Of a DNA stretch of 64,000 nucleotides, positions 1 to 9,785 are shown one piece after another. A program made the position numbers and the translations under genes. The DNA is taken from NCBI GenBank assembly GCA_002319885.1, contig DCFT01000133.1, forward strand, positions 8,364 to 72,363, given 5' to 3'. Within the stretch, counting starts at the first letter, position 1; each line of letters opens with the position of its first letter. This DNA is from Bacteroidales bacterium UBA1797. GTDB lineage: Bacteria > Bacteroidota > Bacteroidia > Bacteroidales > VadinHA17. The notes beneath the pieces were generated by a model. It was not told the origin of the DNA. It was given only the letters and a program-made list of their open reading frames with translations, and did not search any database.

Positions 1-42
<42 letters not shown>

Positions 43-1356
43 TCATCTTCCTATTCCGAAATACATAAAACCAAGTTTTCTGAGTTGTTCGGGATCATAA
101 ATATTCCTGCCATCAAAAATGACTTTTCCTTTCATCAGTTCTCTCATCCTGTTAAAATCAGGGAGATGAAATTCTGACCACTCTGTCATCAGGGCAAGAG
201 CATCAACATTAACCAGAGCTTCATACTGGTCAGTAGTATAATCTATACGGTTTCCGAGAAGCTTTTTTGTTTCAGCAATTGCCGCAGGATCATATGCTTT
301 AACTTTTGCACCCGCATTTAGAAGTCTTTCAATTAGTACGAGTGAAGAGGCTTCTCTTATATCATCTGTCTTTGGTTTGAAAGATAAACCCCATATACCG
401 ATTATTTTGTTATTCAGATCATTATTAAAGAATTTTGTCATCTTGGTGAAAATGACATTTTTCTGGTAGTCATTTGCCTTCTCAACGGCTTCAATAACAT
501 TAAGCTTATAGCCATTATCGTTTGCCGTTTTGATAAGCGCTTTAACATCCTTTGGAAAGCAAGAGCCTCCATAACCAGTACCCGGATAAAGAAATTTACT
601 CCCTATCCGTGAATCACTTCCAATTCCTTTTCTCACATTGTTAATATCCGCACCGAGAATCTCACATAGATTTGCTATCTCATTAATGAAACTGATACGC
701 GTAGCGAGCATTGCATTTGCAGCATATTTTGTAATCTCTGAAGAAGCAATATCCATGAAAAGAATCGGATGATTATTGAGAACAAATGGCATATAGAGCC
801 TGTTCATTATCTCCCTTGTTTTTTCATTATCAACACCAATTACAATTCTTTCGGGTTTTAGAAAATCTTCTATAGCCGCTCCCTCTTTCAGAAATTCCGG
901 ATTAGATGCCATATCGAAGGGTATTGATTCATTTCGTTTATCAATTTCTGACTGAATGGTTTTTCTGATCTTTTCAGATGTTCCTACAGGAACAGTACTC
1001 TTCGTTACTACAACCAAATGTTTTGTAATAATACGTCCGATATCCTTAGCAACACTAAGCACATGCTTCATGTCAGCTGAACCATCTTCCCCCGGTGGCG
1101 TGCCAACTGCTATAAAAATTACTTCTGTTCCCTCAATTCCTTCCTTCAGGTCATTTGTGAATGAAAGTCGTTTCTTTTCAACATTTTTCCTGACTATATC
1201 TTCAAGTCCTGGTTCGTAAATAGGGATGACTCCATTTTTAAGTTTCTGAATTTTAGCACTATCTACATCGACACAAGTAACATTTACCCCGCTTTCAGCG
1301 AAACATGCCCCTGTAACCAATCCAACATACCCGGAACCAACAACAATAATCCTCAT
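43..1356 (-). CDS. ugd: UDP-glucose 6-dehydrogenase
   Basis: Oxidises UDP-glucose to UDP-glucuronate with two NAD+, supplying precursors for capsule, exopolysaccharide or LPS sugars in the cytoplasm. The 437-residue length is normal for the family. The N-terminus carries the Rossmann motif GSGYVGLVTG (residues 7-16), and the catalytic cysteine is visible as C266 in GYGGSCFPKD. The central dimerisation segment and the C-terminal UDP-binding domain are both complete. The gene runs divergently from rpsA. Its 3' end abuts a 7-bp tandem repeat, and a TAnnTTTG box lies 41 nt before the ATG. Nucleotide-sugar genes often border polysaccharide loci, so such a locus may lie to the left of the window; that is inference. 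Confidence 0.95.
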   Translation of the reverse strand: MRIIVVGSGYVGLVTGACFAESGVNVTCVDVDSAKIQKLKNGVIPIYEPGLEDIVRKNVEKKRLSFTNDLKEGIEGTEVIFIAVGTPPGEDGSADMKHVLSVAKDIGRIITKHLVVVTKSTVPVGTSEKIRKTIQSEIDKRNESIPFDMASNPEFLKEGAAIEDFLKPERIVIGVDNEKTREIMNRLYMPFVLNNHPILFMDIASSEITKYAANAMLATRISFINEIANLCEILGADINNVRKGIGSDSRIGSKFLYPGTGYGGSCFPKDVKALIKTANDNGYKLNVIEAVEKANDYQKNVIFTKMTKFFNNDLNNKIIGIWGLSFKPKTDDIREASSLVLIERLLNAGAKVKAYDPAAIAETKKLLGNRIDYTTDQYEALVNVDALALMTEWSEFHLPDFNRMRELMKGKVIFDGRNIYDPEQLRKLGFMYFGIGR

Positions 1357-1397
1357 AAAACCTCAGATAATTTAAGTAAAATAGTTTATCGATCCTG

Positions 1398-1405
1398 CAA
1401 AGATA
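1398..1405 (-). promoter_or_regulatory. putative -7 box of ugd
   Basis: Reads TATCTTTG on the minus strand, a full match to the Bacteroidota -7 consensus TAnnTTTG, 41 nt upstream of the ugd start codon. No convincing TTTG -33 element is visible at the expected spacing. Confidence 0.45.
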
Positions 1406-1437
1406 ATACAACAAGTCAAATACGGAAATATTTGCAA

Positions 1438-1496
1438 AGGCTTGCGGCTTTCTGCTTGCGGCATGCTCTTAGCGACTTGCAGCTTACTGCTGACCA
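1438..1496. repeat. degenerate short-word repeat
   Basis: Contains repeated words of the type GCTTGCGG / CTTGCAGC / TTACTGC in the divergent ugd-rpsA gap. It looks like a small member of the class of arrays of short degenerate words seen elsewhere in this window. Confidence 0.5.
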
Positions 1497-1558
1497 CACT
1501 TCATCAGGTTAACCCTGTGAAAATCTACAATATATTATGGCATTTTTAAAAAATGTCA

Positions 1559-1566
1559 TATCTTTG
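1559..1566 (+). promoter_or_regulatory. putative -7 box of rpsA
   Basis: TATCTTTG matches TAnnTTTG and lies 64 nt before the rpsA ATG, leaving an AT-rich leader. No clear -33 TTTG is seen at 19 nt spacing. Confidence 0.45.
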
Positions 1567-1630
1567 CAACCAATTTTTCATACAAAATAATGTCTAACTT
1601 ATTAATTATTAGTTCTTTTAAATTTATCTT

Positions 1631-3784
1631 ATGACTGAAAACAAAAAGAAAACAACCAAAAAGGAGGTTGTTGAAAAAAGCGAAACCCCGGTAAAAGAGG
1701 TAAAAAATGCAAAAAATATAGAAAACATTGAATCTGAGGATGAAGTAACCGAAACTTCAAGCTCAGCTGAAGTAACTGAAACTTTAAGCTCAGATGAAGT
1801 GGCTGCTGTTGTTACGGAAGAAGTTCCTGAAATTGAAAAAGAAACTGTAACTGAAGTTGAAACTGAAACTCTAAAAGCTGAGGATTACGGATTCGATGAG
1901 GAAGTAAAGAAAGAAAAAAGGCCTAAAAAAGTACAGGAAGTACCGGAGAATGAAACGGTAAATGAATTTAAGACAAAAACAGAATCAAGAACTGCTGTTA
2001 CGGCGGAAGAATTTGACTGGGAAGCATTTGAGAGTGAAGAACTCCGGAATTCACCCAAGTATAAGGAATATGAATCTCTTTATGATGAGACGCTTTCAAC
2101 AGTAGCAGTTGATGAAGTAGTGATTGGTACTGTTATCCAGATGACATTACGCGAAGTCGTTATAAATATAGGATACAAATCGGAAGGTGTTGTCAGTTTG
2201 AATGAATTCCGCTATAATCCAAATCTTAAAGTTGGAGATAAAGTTGAAGTTTATGTTGAAAGCCAGGAAGATAAAAAAGGCCAGCTTCTACTTTCACATA
2301 AAAAAGCACGTGCTATTAATTCCTGGGACAGGGTTAATGCATCTCTTGAGAAAGATGAAATTATTACAGGTTATATAAAATGCCGTACAAAAGGTGGAAT
2401 GATAGTAGATGTTTTTGGCATTGAAGCATTCCTTCCCGGTTCACAGATTGATGTAAAACCTATTCGCGACTATGACGTTTTCGTTGGCAAAACGATGGAA
2501 TTCAAGGTTGTAAAAATTAATCAGGAGTTCAAAAACGTCGTTGTTTCTCATAAAGCACTTATTGAGGCTGAACTGGAACAACAGAAGAAAGAGATTATCG
2601 CAAAACTTGAAAAAGGTCAGGTTCTTGAAGGGACTGTTAAAAATATAACCTCTTACGGAGTATTTATCGACCTTGGTGGTGTCGATGGTCTTATTCATAT
2701 CACTGACCTTTCATGGGGCAGGGTTAATCATCCCGAAGAGATTGTACAGCTGGATCAGAAACTCAATGTGGTAATTCTGGATTTTGATGATGATAAAAAG
2801 AGAATTGCACTGGGACTGAAACAGCTGACTTCACATCCGTGGGATTCTGTCGACCCGAATATGAATATAGGAGACAAGGTAAAAGGAAAAGTTGTTGTTA
2901 TGGCTGACTATGGTGCTTTTGTTGAGATTGCTCCAGGTGTCGAAGGATTGATACATGTCTCAGAAATGTCATGGTCACAGCATCTGCGCAGTGCCCAGGA
3001 ATTTCTTAAAGTAGGCGACGAAATCGAAGCTGTTATTCTGACACTCGACAGGAACGAAAGAAAGATGTCGCTTGGCATCAAACAACTCAAACCCGATCCA
3101 TGGCAGAATATAGATGAAAAATATACAGTAGGTTCAAAACATACTGCCAAAGTCAGAAACTTTACCAACTTTGGTGTATTTGTTGAGATTGAAGAGGGAG
3201 TTGACGGTCTTATCCATATATCTGATTTGTCGTGGACGAAGAAAATCAAACATCCAGCCGAATTTACAGCAATTGATGCTGATATTGAGGTAGTTGTACT
3301 TGAAATTGACAAAGAAAACAGACGTTTGAGCCTCGGTCATAAACAACTGGAAGAAAATCCATGGGATGTCTTCGAGAATCTGTTTACTATGGATTCAGTA
3401 CATGAAGGTACTGTTGTTGAAGTATTCGATAAAGGCGCTGTGGTAGCTCTTCCATATGGTGTTGAAGGATTCGTAACTCCAAAGCATCTTGTAAAGGAAG
3501 ACGGAATGATGGCAAAAGTTGATGAGAAGCTTATGTTCAAGGTTATTGAATTCAATAAGTCAGCAAAAAAAATCATCGTTTCGCACAGCAGAGTTTTTGA
3601 AGATGAAAAGAAGGCAGCCGAAGCTCCTGCTGTTAAAACCGAATCTGTCGCACCAAAGAAATCAGCCAGAAAGCAGAAGTCTGCTTCTGAAAAAACTACA
3701 CTTGGTGATATCTCTGAGTTGGCAGCTTTAAAAGAAGAAATGGAAGAAAAAGAGAATAAAGCTTCCAAGAAATCGAAAAATTAA
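1631..3784 (+). CDS. rpsA: 30S ribosomal protein S1
   Basis: Binds mRNA on the small ribosomal subunit and helps initiation, which matters in a phylum that rarely uses Shine-Dalgarno pairing. Six S1 (OB-fold) repeats can be followed, starting near residues 160, 243, 329, 414, 500 and 589. The third to fifth carry the classic GVFI/GAFV...GLIHISDLSW pattern. At 717 residues it is longer than the roughly 557 of E. coli because of an acidic, Glu/Lys/Thr-rich N-terminal extension of about 150 residues with internal VTET..SS repeats, plus a lysine-rich C-terminal tail. The downstream STAS gene starts 29 nt later and may be cotranscribed. Confidence 0.95.
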   Translation: MTENKKKTTKKEVVEKSETPVKEVKNAKNIENIESEDEVTETSSSAEVTETLSSDEVAAVVTEEVPEIEKETVTEVETETLKAEDYGFDEEVKKEKRPKKVQEVPENETVNEFKTKTESRTAVTAEEFDWEAFESEELRNSPKYKEYESLYDETLSTVAVDEVVIGTVIQMTLREVVINIGYKSEGVVSLNEFRYNPNLKVGDKVEVYVESQEDKKGQLLLSHKKARAINSWDRVNASLEKDEIITGYIKCRTKGGMIVDVFGIEAFLPGSQIDVKPIRDYDVFVGKTMEFKVVKINQEFKNVVVSHKALIEAELEQQKKEIIAKLEKGQVLEGTVKNITSYGVFIDLGGVDGLIHITDLSWGRVNHPEEIVQLDQKLNVVILDFDDDKKRIALGLKQLTSHPWDSVDPNMNIGDKVKGKVVVMADYGAFVEIAPGVEGLIHVSEMSWSQHLRSAQEFLKVGDEIEAVILTLDRNERKMSLGIKQLKPDPWQNIDEKYTVGSKHTAKVRNFTNFGVFVEIEEGVDGLIHISDLSWTKKIKHPAEFTAIDADIEVVVLEIDKENRRLSLGHKQLEENPWDVFENLFTMDSVHEGTVVEVFDKGAVVALPYGVEGFVTPKHLVKEDGMMAKVDEKLMFKVIEFNKSAKKIIVSHSRVFEDEKKAAEAPAVKTESVAPKKSARKQKSASEKTTLGDISELAALKEEMEEKENKASKKSKN

Positions 3785-3813
3785 TTAAATTTAGGCTATC
3801 AAATTTTATCGCT

Positions 3814-4152
3814 ATGGATTTTAATATTGAGAGCCGGAATAACAGTACTGTTATTCAGATACAGTCTGAAAAGCTTGATACGCACATAGCTCCGGCACTT
3901 AAGTCGGAGTTGGTGCTCGTCTCAGGCAAGGGTGAAAAGAATATCATCCTTGATCTTGAAAAATGTATGTATTGCGATTCATCTGGACTAAGTGCTATAT
4001 TAGTAGCCAACAGGTTATGTAAGAATGCAGGTGGTGTATTCGTTCTTTGCGGCCTTAATGAAGCTGTTGAACGTCTCATCACTATTTCTCAGCTCGATAC
4101 CGTGCTTACTATTACAGGAACGGTTGATGATGCTGAAAAAATGATATCATAA
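3814..4152 (+). CDS. STAS-domain anti-sigma factor antagonist
   Basis: A single STAS domain of 112 residues, the size and type of SpoIIAA/RsbV proteins, which relay partner-switching signals through phosphorylation of one serine. The diagnostic segment CDSSGLSAIL holds the predicted phosphoacceptor serine at the start of the conserved helix. It lies between rpsA and rnz on the same strand, with no anti-sigma kinase next to it. A second STAS gene lies at 17.5 kb and SiaB/SiaC-type genes at 9.8 kb. The sequence supports the domain call; its kinase, phosphatase and target are unknown. Confidence 0.85.
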   Translation: MDFNIESRNNSTVIQIQSEKLDTHIAPALKSELVLVSGKGEKNIILDLEKCMYCDSSGLSAILVANRLCKNAGGVFVLCGLNEAVERLITISQLDTVLTITGTVDDAEKMIS

Positions 4153-4175
4153 AACAAATCGCTTTGCAGAGTGCG

Positions 4176-5102
4176 ATGAAACTGACCATTCTTGGTAGCA
4201 GTTCTGCATTGCCAACTTCAGGAAGATATCCATCCGCTCATGTACTTAATGTGCATGAGCGGTTATTTTTAATAGACTGTGGCGAAGGCACACAGATGCA
4301 ACTCAGAAAGACAAAAATAAGATTTGCAAAAATCAACCATATCTTCATAAGCCATCTTCATGGCGATCATGTTTTCGGACTCTATGGATTGCTTTCAACA
4401 TTCAGCCTGATGGGAAGAACAAACCCTATTCATCTTTATGCGCCTGAAAACTATGATAATATCCTGAGATCACATCTAAATGACTTTGACATTAAACTCA
4501 GCTTTCAGATCGATTTTATACCACTTTCAGCCCGGGATCCGGTTCTCATCCTTAATGATAAGTATCTTACTGTAACAGCTTTCCCACTTCAGCACAGGGT
4601 CCCTGCTTTCGGCTTCCTGTTCAGAGAGAAAAAACCGGACAGGAACATAATTAAAGAATCAATTGTGAAATTTAATATCCCTCTGGTAAGGATTCCTGCT
4701 ATAAAAAAAGGAGAGGATTTTATCGCATCTGATGGCGTGATAATTAAAAATGAAGAAATTACAATGCCTCCGTCAGAACCTCTGTCTTACGCTTATTGCA
4801 GCGACACTAAATATTTTAAACGACTCGCTTCCTTTGTTAAAAATGTAAACCTCTTGTACCATGAAGCTACTTTCGATAAATCCAGGGAAGATCTTGCTGA
4901 AATAACAGGTCATTCAACAACTTATGACGCCGCAAAAACTGCTGTCGCTGCAAATGCCCATACTCTGATAATCGGACATTTCTCGGCCAGGTATAAAGAT
5001 ATTACACCACTTGTAATGGAGGCACGGGAGATATTCCCTGAAACATACCCTGCTATAGATGGGAAGAATTATGAGGTTGGGAATATTTCTGATCCTTTAT
5101 AA
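4176..5102 (+). CDS. rnz: ribonuclease Z
   Basis: A metallo-beta-lactamase-fold endonuclease that trims the 3' end of precursor tRNAs. The zinc-binding signature HLHGDH is at residues 60-65, preceded by the N-terminal LGSSSALPT strand-loop typical of RNase Z. Further conserved pieces are YCSDT, HEATF and the C-terminal IIGHFSARY histidine motif. I start it at the ATG at 4176 (MKLTILG), not at the in-frame TTG 12 nt upstream, because RNase Z proteins begin at this strand. The resulting 308 residues is the usual length. It follows the STAS gene by 23 nt. Confidence 0.93.
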   Translation: MKLTILGSSSALPTSGRYPSAHVLNVHERLFLIDCGEGTQMQLRKTKIRFAKINHIFISHLHGDHVFGLYGLLSTFSLMGRTNPIHLYAPENYDNILRSHLNDFDIKLSFQIDFIPLSARDPVLILNDKYLTVTAFPLQHRVPAFGFLFREKKPDRNIIKESIVKFNIPLVRIPAIKKGEDFIASDGVIIKNEEITMPPSEPLSYAYCSDTKYFKRLASFVKNVNLLYHEATFDKSREDLAEITGHSTTYDAAKTAVAANAHTLIIGHFSARYKDITPLVMEAREIFPETYPAIDGKNYEVGNISDPL

Positions 5103-5225
5103 AAGAATTTCTATCTTTGAACCAGAATCTATTTTAATTTGATAAAACAATAATTCTGAGAAAAAAACTCCTAAAATGCACGCCGGGGAAAGGAATATTA
5201 TATCACTATTTAAAATGATAAAATC

Positions 5226-6755
5226 TTGCAGGAAAAAATATTAATACTCGATTTTGGCTCTCAATATACTCAGCTTATAGCCAGGAGAATACGCGAAATA
5301 AATGTCTATTGTGAAATTTATCCTTTTAACCATTTTCCAACTCCTGATGAAAGTGTTAAGGGTGTGATCCTGTCGGGAAGCCCGGCTTCTGTGCGTGACA
5401 ATAATGCACCTTCTCCCGATCTCTCTGGAATCAAAGGAATCATACCTTTGCTTGGAGTCTGCTATGGAGCCCAATATCTGGTTCAAAACTTCGGAGGGGA
5501 GGTTATGGCATCGGGAACACGCGAGTATGGCAGGGCTAATCTTGTATATCTTAATAATAATGATCCTCTCTTCGTTGGTATTAATCAGGGCACTCAGGTA
5601 TGGATGTCACATGCCGACACTATTACCCGGATACCTGAGACATACGAGATAACCGGATCAACAACAGATGTAGAAGCAGGTGCATATCATATAAAGGGTG
5701 AAAATACCTGGGGAATTCAGTTTCATCCTGAGGTATATCATACAACAGAAGGAACAAAGGTTCTCAGCAATTTTGTAACAGGTATCTGTAAATGTTCCAG
5801 GAACTGGACTCCTGATTCATTTATTGGTACTACAGTTAGTCTCCTGAAAGATCAGTTAGGTGATGATAAGGTGATTCTTGGTCTTTCTGGAGGTGTTGAT
5901 TCTACAGTAGCTTCATTTCTCCTTCATAAGGCAATTGGCAAAAACCTTACATGTATTTTCGTCGATAATGGATTGCTGAGAAAAAATGAATATAATAAGG
6001 TGCTTGAATCCTATATCGGACTGGGTTTAAATGTTGTTGGTGTTAATGCATCTGACAGATTCCTTGATCAGCTGGAAGGAGTGAGCGATCCGGAAACAAA
6101 GAGAAAGATTATTGGTCGGGTTTTTATTGAGGTTTTTGATGCTGAAGCAAGTAAGGTTAAGGATGTAAAATGGCTGGCGCAGGGAACTATTTACCCTGAC
6201 GTAATTGAATCTGTGTCTGTTAACGGTCCATCAGCCACCATCAAATCGCATCATAATGTGGGAGGTCTGCCGGAAAAGATGCATCTGCAGGTTATAGAAC
6301 CTCTACGTCTGCTTTTTAAAGACGAAGTGAGAAAAGTGGGGGCATCCCTTGGTCTTCCTGATTTCATACTAAAAAGACACCCGTTCCCCGGTCCGGGATT
6401 AGCGATAAGATTGCTTGGAAAAATGACAAGGGAAAAACTTGAGATGCTTAAAGAGGCGGATGATATTTTTATTGATGGTCTGAAAAAAAACGGGCTATAC
6501 GATTCTGTCTGGCAGGCAGGTGTCATCCTTCTGCCAGTGCAGTCGGTAGGAGTAATGGGCGACGAAAGAACATATGAGAATGCAGTAGTCCTCAGGGCTG
6601 TAAGTTCAACTGATGGAATGACAGCCGATTGGTCGCATCTGCCTTATGAATTTCTGGGGATGATATCAAATGAAATAATTAATAAGGTCAAAGGAATTAA
6701 CAGAGTTGTTTTTGATATCAGTTCTAAACCTCCTTCTACCATTGAATGGGAATAA
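5226..6755 (+). CDS. guaA: GMP synthase (glutamine-hydrolysing)
   Basis: Converts XMP, glutamine and ATP to GMP in purine biosynthesis. The class-I glutamine amidotransferase domain comes first, with nucleophile C79 in LGVCYGAQ and the His-Glu pair in QFHPEV near residue 168. The ATP pyrophosphatase domain follows, with LSGGVDST near residue 218, and the protein ends in the family dimerisation tail SSKPPSTIEWE. The 509-residue length is normal. The start is probably a TTG: an in-frame stop lies 15 nt upstream (5211-5213), there is no in-frame ATG nearby, and the family N-terminus ILILDFGSQYTQL begins five residues in. Confidence 0.95.
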   Translation: MQEKILILDFGSQYTQLIARRIREINVYCEIYPFNHFPTPDESVKGVILSGSPASVRDNNAPSPDLSGIKGIIPLLGVCYGAQYLVQNFGGEVMASGTREYGRANLVYLNNNDPLFVGINQGTQVWMSHADTITRIPETYEITGSTTDVEAGAYHIKGENTWGIQFHPEVYHTTEGTKVLSNFVTGICKCSRNWTPDSFIGTTVSLLKDQLGDDKVILGLSGGVDSTVASFLLHKAIGKNLTCIFVDNGLLRKNEYNKVLESYIGLGLNVVGVNASDRFLDQLEGVSDPETKRKIIGRVFIEVFDAEASKVKDVKWLAQGTIYPDVIESVSVNGPSATIKSHHNVGGLPEKMHLQVIEPLRLLFKDEVRKVGASLGLPDFILKRHPFPGPGLAIRLLGKMTREKLEMLKEADDIFIDGLKKNGLYDSVWQAGVILLPVQSVGVMGDERTYENAVVLRAVSSTDGMTADWSHLPYEFLGMISNEIINKVKGINRVVFDISSKPPSTIEWE

Positions 6756-6854
6756 ATTTAAAAAATAAAAGAGGTGGTGAGTTCATGAAGATCTTTACAG
6801 AACTTTACTGATTTTAAATTGTTGAACTATAATATAAAATTGAAAATCAAAAAT

Positions 6855-8456
6855 ATGAAGAAGATATTTTTAAATGTAATAGTACTTATACTCTCATTAT
6901 TTCTGGTTCCTGCTCCAGCAACATCACAGGTGCTTAATGAAGGGACTTTTAAATTCGGAAGGACATTAAGCCTGATAGATGCTTTTTACGTTGACTCAGT
7001 TGATCTCGACATGCTTACTGAAAAGGCAATTATTGAAGTATTGAAAAACCTCGATCCCCATTCCACTTATATTTCGGCAAAGGATGTTAAAGAAATGAAT
7101 GAACCTTTAAACGGAAATTTTGAGGGTATCGGTGTTCAGTTCAATCTTTTGCGCGATACGATCATTGTTGTTGAGCCTGTTGGAGGCGGACCTTCAGAAA
7201 AAGTAGGTATAAAGGCAGGTGACAGGATTCTTACAATTGATGGTGAAAAAGTTACAGGTATAAATATTTCTACTGCAGGTGTACGTAAAAGACTTATGGG
7301 CCCAAAGGGCACAAAAGTTAATATCACTGTATTGAGAAGGGGAGTTAAAGATATCCTCGATTTTACAATTGTACGCGACAAAATTCCAATTTTAAGTCTC
7401 GATGCAGCATATATGCTTGATCGGGAGACCGGATATATTAAATTGAATAAATTCGCTGCAACAACTGAAAAGGAATTCACAGATGCCGTTGCAACACTTA
7501 AAAAGAGTAATATGAAAAACATTGTACTCGATTTAAGACAAAATGGCGGTGGTTATATGCTGGCAGCAACTGAACTAGCCGATAAATTTTTTACTGACCG
7601 GAAACTGCTTGTTTATATGGAAGGAAGAAAAACCCCGCGACAGGATTTTACATCTACAGGAAATGGAAGTTTGGCCTCTGACAGACTTGTGGTACTTACT
7701 GATGAGGGATCTGCCTCCGCCAGTGAGATATTTGCCGGAGCTATGCAGGATTGGGACCGTGGAATAATCATGGGCAGGCGAACATTTGGGAAAGGGCTTG
7801 TGCAGAACGGATTTTACCTTACCGATGGTTCTATGATAAGATTGACAATTGCCCGCTATTATACACCTACCGGAAGATCAATACAACGACCTTATAATGA
7901 GGGTTTTGACAAGTATTATGAGAACTTCTATAAACGTTATACTGATGGAGAGCTTATGTCAGCCGATAGCATACATCTGCCTGATTCTTTGAAATACAAA
8001 ACATTGGTCAACAAACGTGTTGTGTACGGAGGAGGTGGAATAATGCCTGATGTTTTCGTATCTGCTGACACAACATATAATTCTCCATATCTAAATAAGC
8101 TATCAGCAAAAGATGTTCTGAGATCGTTTGCTCTGGAGTTTTATGATAAAAACAGGTCATCCTTAAATAAGCAGTATAAATCATTCCCGGATTTTAAAAC
8201 AAATTTCAATTTCAGTCCCGGGGATCTTAAAGCCTTCTTCGCTAAAGGAGAAGCTGAAGGAATAAAATACAATGAAGAACAATTCAAAAAGTCGGAGGAA
8301 GAGATCTTATTAATTCTTAAGGCATACGTAGCGACTAACATATGGCAGTCAAATGAATTTTATCAGATTATTAATGAGAACGATAAAGTGATTGACAAAG
8401 CTCTCCGGATTATTTCTGACAAAAAGAGCTATGATGCTATACTTGGGTATAAATAA
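6855..8456 (+). CDS. S41-family C-terminal processing peptidase
   Basis: An envelope serine protease of the CtpA/Prc type that trims or degrades periplasmic proteins from their C-terminus. An N-terminal signal peptide (about 25 residues, ending PAPATSQ) precedes a short helical segment and a PDZ domain with GIGVQF and GGGPSEKVGIKAGDRI. The S41 catalytic domain has the serine loop GSASASEIF (residues 285-293) and the lysine motif GRRTFGKGLVQ. I place the start at 6855 because the longer TTG frame adds 12 residues ahead of a good signal peptide. The C-terminal extension of about 130 residues is usual in Bacteroidota members of the family. It follows guaA by about 100 nt. Confidence 0.92.
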   Translation: MKKIFLNVIVLILSLFLVPAPATSQVLNEGTFKFGRTLSLIDAFYVDSVDLDMLTEKAIIEVLKNLDPHSTYISAKDVKEMNEPLNGNFEGIGVQFNLLRDTIIVVEPVGGGPSEKVGIKAGDRILTIDGEKVTGINISTAGVRKRLMGPKGTKVNITVLRRGVKDILDFTIVRDKIPILSLDAAYMLDRETGYIKLNKFAATTEKEFTDAVATLKKSNMKNIVLDLRQNGGGYMLAATELADKFFTDRKLLVYMEGRKTPRQDFTSTGNGSLASDRLVVLTDEGSASASEIFAGAMQDWDRGIIMGRRTFGKGLVQNGFYLTDGSMIRLTIARYYTPTGRSIQRPYNEGFDKYYENFYKRYTDGELMSADSIHLPDSLKYKTLVNKRVVYGGGGIMPDVFVSADTTYNSPYLNKLSAKDVLRSFALEFYDKNRSSLNKQYKSFPDFKTNFNFSPGDLKAFFAKGEAEGIKYNEEQFKKSEEEILLILKAYVATNIWQSNEFYQIINENDKVIDKALRIISDKKSYDAILGYK

Positions 8457-8477
8457 AAGGAAGGCAATGAGTTTATA

Positions 8478-9614
8478 ATGAGATTTGTAGCAAAGACTCT
8501 GTTCGGTCTTGAAAAGGTGCTCTCTGAGGAACTTATCAGCCTGGGAGCGGATAATGTACAGATAGTTAACCGTGCGGTATTATTTGAAGGGGAAAGGGAA
8601 TTTTTATATACTGCAAATTATTGTCTGAGAACTGCATTGTCAATACTGGTGCCGATTGCAGACTTCAGGATAAGGTCAAAAGAAGATCTGTATAAAAGCG
8701 GGTTAAAGATAGAATGGGATAGATTTATGGATCCCGATGATACTTTTTCAATTGTGCCTGTAATTAATTCCCCTCTTTTTGGCCATACAGGGTATGCGGG
8801 TCTTATTCTTAAAGATGCAATTGCGGATTATTTCAGAAATAAGACTGGTCGGCGTCCTTCAGTCGATACCACTAACCCCGGAATACTGATTAACCTTCAT
8901 ATAAGCAATGATAAGGCTATTGTTTCTCTTGATTCTTCAGTTATTCCATTGTTTAAACGGGGATACAGACAGGAACAATCAATAGCTCCACTGAATGAAG
9001 TCCTTGCAGCCGGTATAATACTTATGTCGGGCTGGAAGTCATCTGCAACACTAACCGATCCAATGTGCGGATCTGGCACTATTCCTGTTGAAGCAGGATT
9101 AATAGCATGTAATATTCCTCCGGGAAGATTCCGCCAGTTCTTTGGTTTTCAGCGCTGGAAAGATTTTGATGAAGAAATATTTGAAAAGATTAAACTAAAA
9201 TGCAATAATCAGATCTGTGCATCCCCGGTAAAAATATTTGGAAGCGATATATCCGAACAAACCCTGCAATTTGCTAAAGCTAATGTTGCACGAGCAGGAT
9301 TGAACGATGTAATATCTCTTGATGTGTCTGATTTTAAGAATCTTAAATCAAATAATGATCCATCTTATCTGTTCCTGAACCCGCCATACGGACAAAGAAT
9401 TCAACCGGAAGAAATTGACCTTTTGTATAGCATGATTGGTACAACTTTGAAACATAATTTCTCAGGATCTGTTGCCTGGTTAATTACCTCAAACAGGGAA
9501 TCTCTCAAATATGTCGGATTGAAACCTAAAGAAAAGCACGTACTTTTTAATGGGGCATTGGAATGTATTCTACTTAAATATGAGCTCTATCAGGGATCAA
9601 AAAAACATGATTAG
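8478..9614 (+). CDS. THUMP-domain RNA methyltransferase (RlmL/UPF0020 type)
   Basis: A predicted SAM-dependent N2-guanine methyltransferase acting on rRNA or tRNA. The N-terminal ferredoxin-like and THUMP region covers roughly residues 1-160. The UPF0020 catalytic domain has the SAM loop DPMCGSGTIPVEA and the catalytic motif LNPPYGQR, which is typical of N2-methylguanosine enzymes. The 378-residue length fits the single-domain homologues rather than the fused E. coli RlmKL. It starts 21 nt after the protease gene and ends the plus-strand run that begins with rpsA. The exact RNA position modified cannot be read from sequence. Confidence 0.88.
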   Translation: MRFVAKTLFGLEKVLSEELISLGADNVQIVNRAVLFEGEREFLYTANYCLRTALSILVPIADFRIRSKEDLYKSGLKIEWDRFMDPDDTFSIVPVINSPLFGHTGYAGLILKDAIADYFRNKTGRRPSVDTTNPGILINLHISNDKAIVSLDSSVIPLFKRGYRQEQSIAPLNEVLAAGIILMSGWKSSATLTDPMCGSGTIPVEAGLIACNIPPGRFRQFFGFQRWKDFDEEIFEKIKLKCNNQICASPVKIFGSDISEQTLQFAKANVARAGLNDVISLDVSDFKNLKSNNDPSYLFLNPPYGQRIQPEEIDLLYSMIGTTLKHNFSGSVAWLITSNRESLKYVGLKPKEKHVLFNGALECILLKYELYQGSKKHD

Positions 9615-9716
9615 GTAGTGATATCATCTTATAAACGATGTTGATCACATCATTTCGTGCCATTTATCAAAATGCTGATCATTATTTAAAATAACCGTAA
9701 AGAGAGCAAGTTAAAA

Positions 9717-9746
9717 TTTGGTAACTTTATATTTTTATTATATTTG
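9717..9746 (+). promoter_or_regulatory. putative promoter of siaB-siaC
   Basis: TTTG (9717-9720) and TATATTTG (9739-9746) are separated by 18 nt, matching both elements of the Bacteroidota consensus TTTG-N19-TAnnTTTG. It lies 39 nt upstream of the siaB start and is the most complete promoter of this type I found in the window. Confidence 0.6.
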
Positions 9747-9785
9747 TTATCGGAAATACTTGAGCATGTCTAAAATGAAGCTTAA

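Noticed and set aside
2908..3312. 134-residue minus-strand frame inside rpsA
   Set aside because: It lies wholly within a well-supported gene and its translation looks like an antisense shadow rich in Ser and Ile.
9640..9670. FNR/CRP-type operator (GTTGATCACATCAT)
   Set aside because: The half-sites TTGAT and ATCA are 3 nt apart instead of the required 4, and no regulator context supports it.
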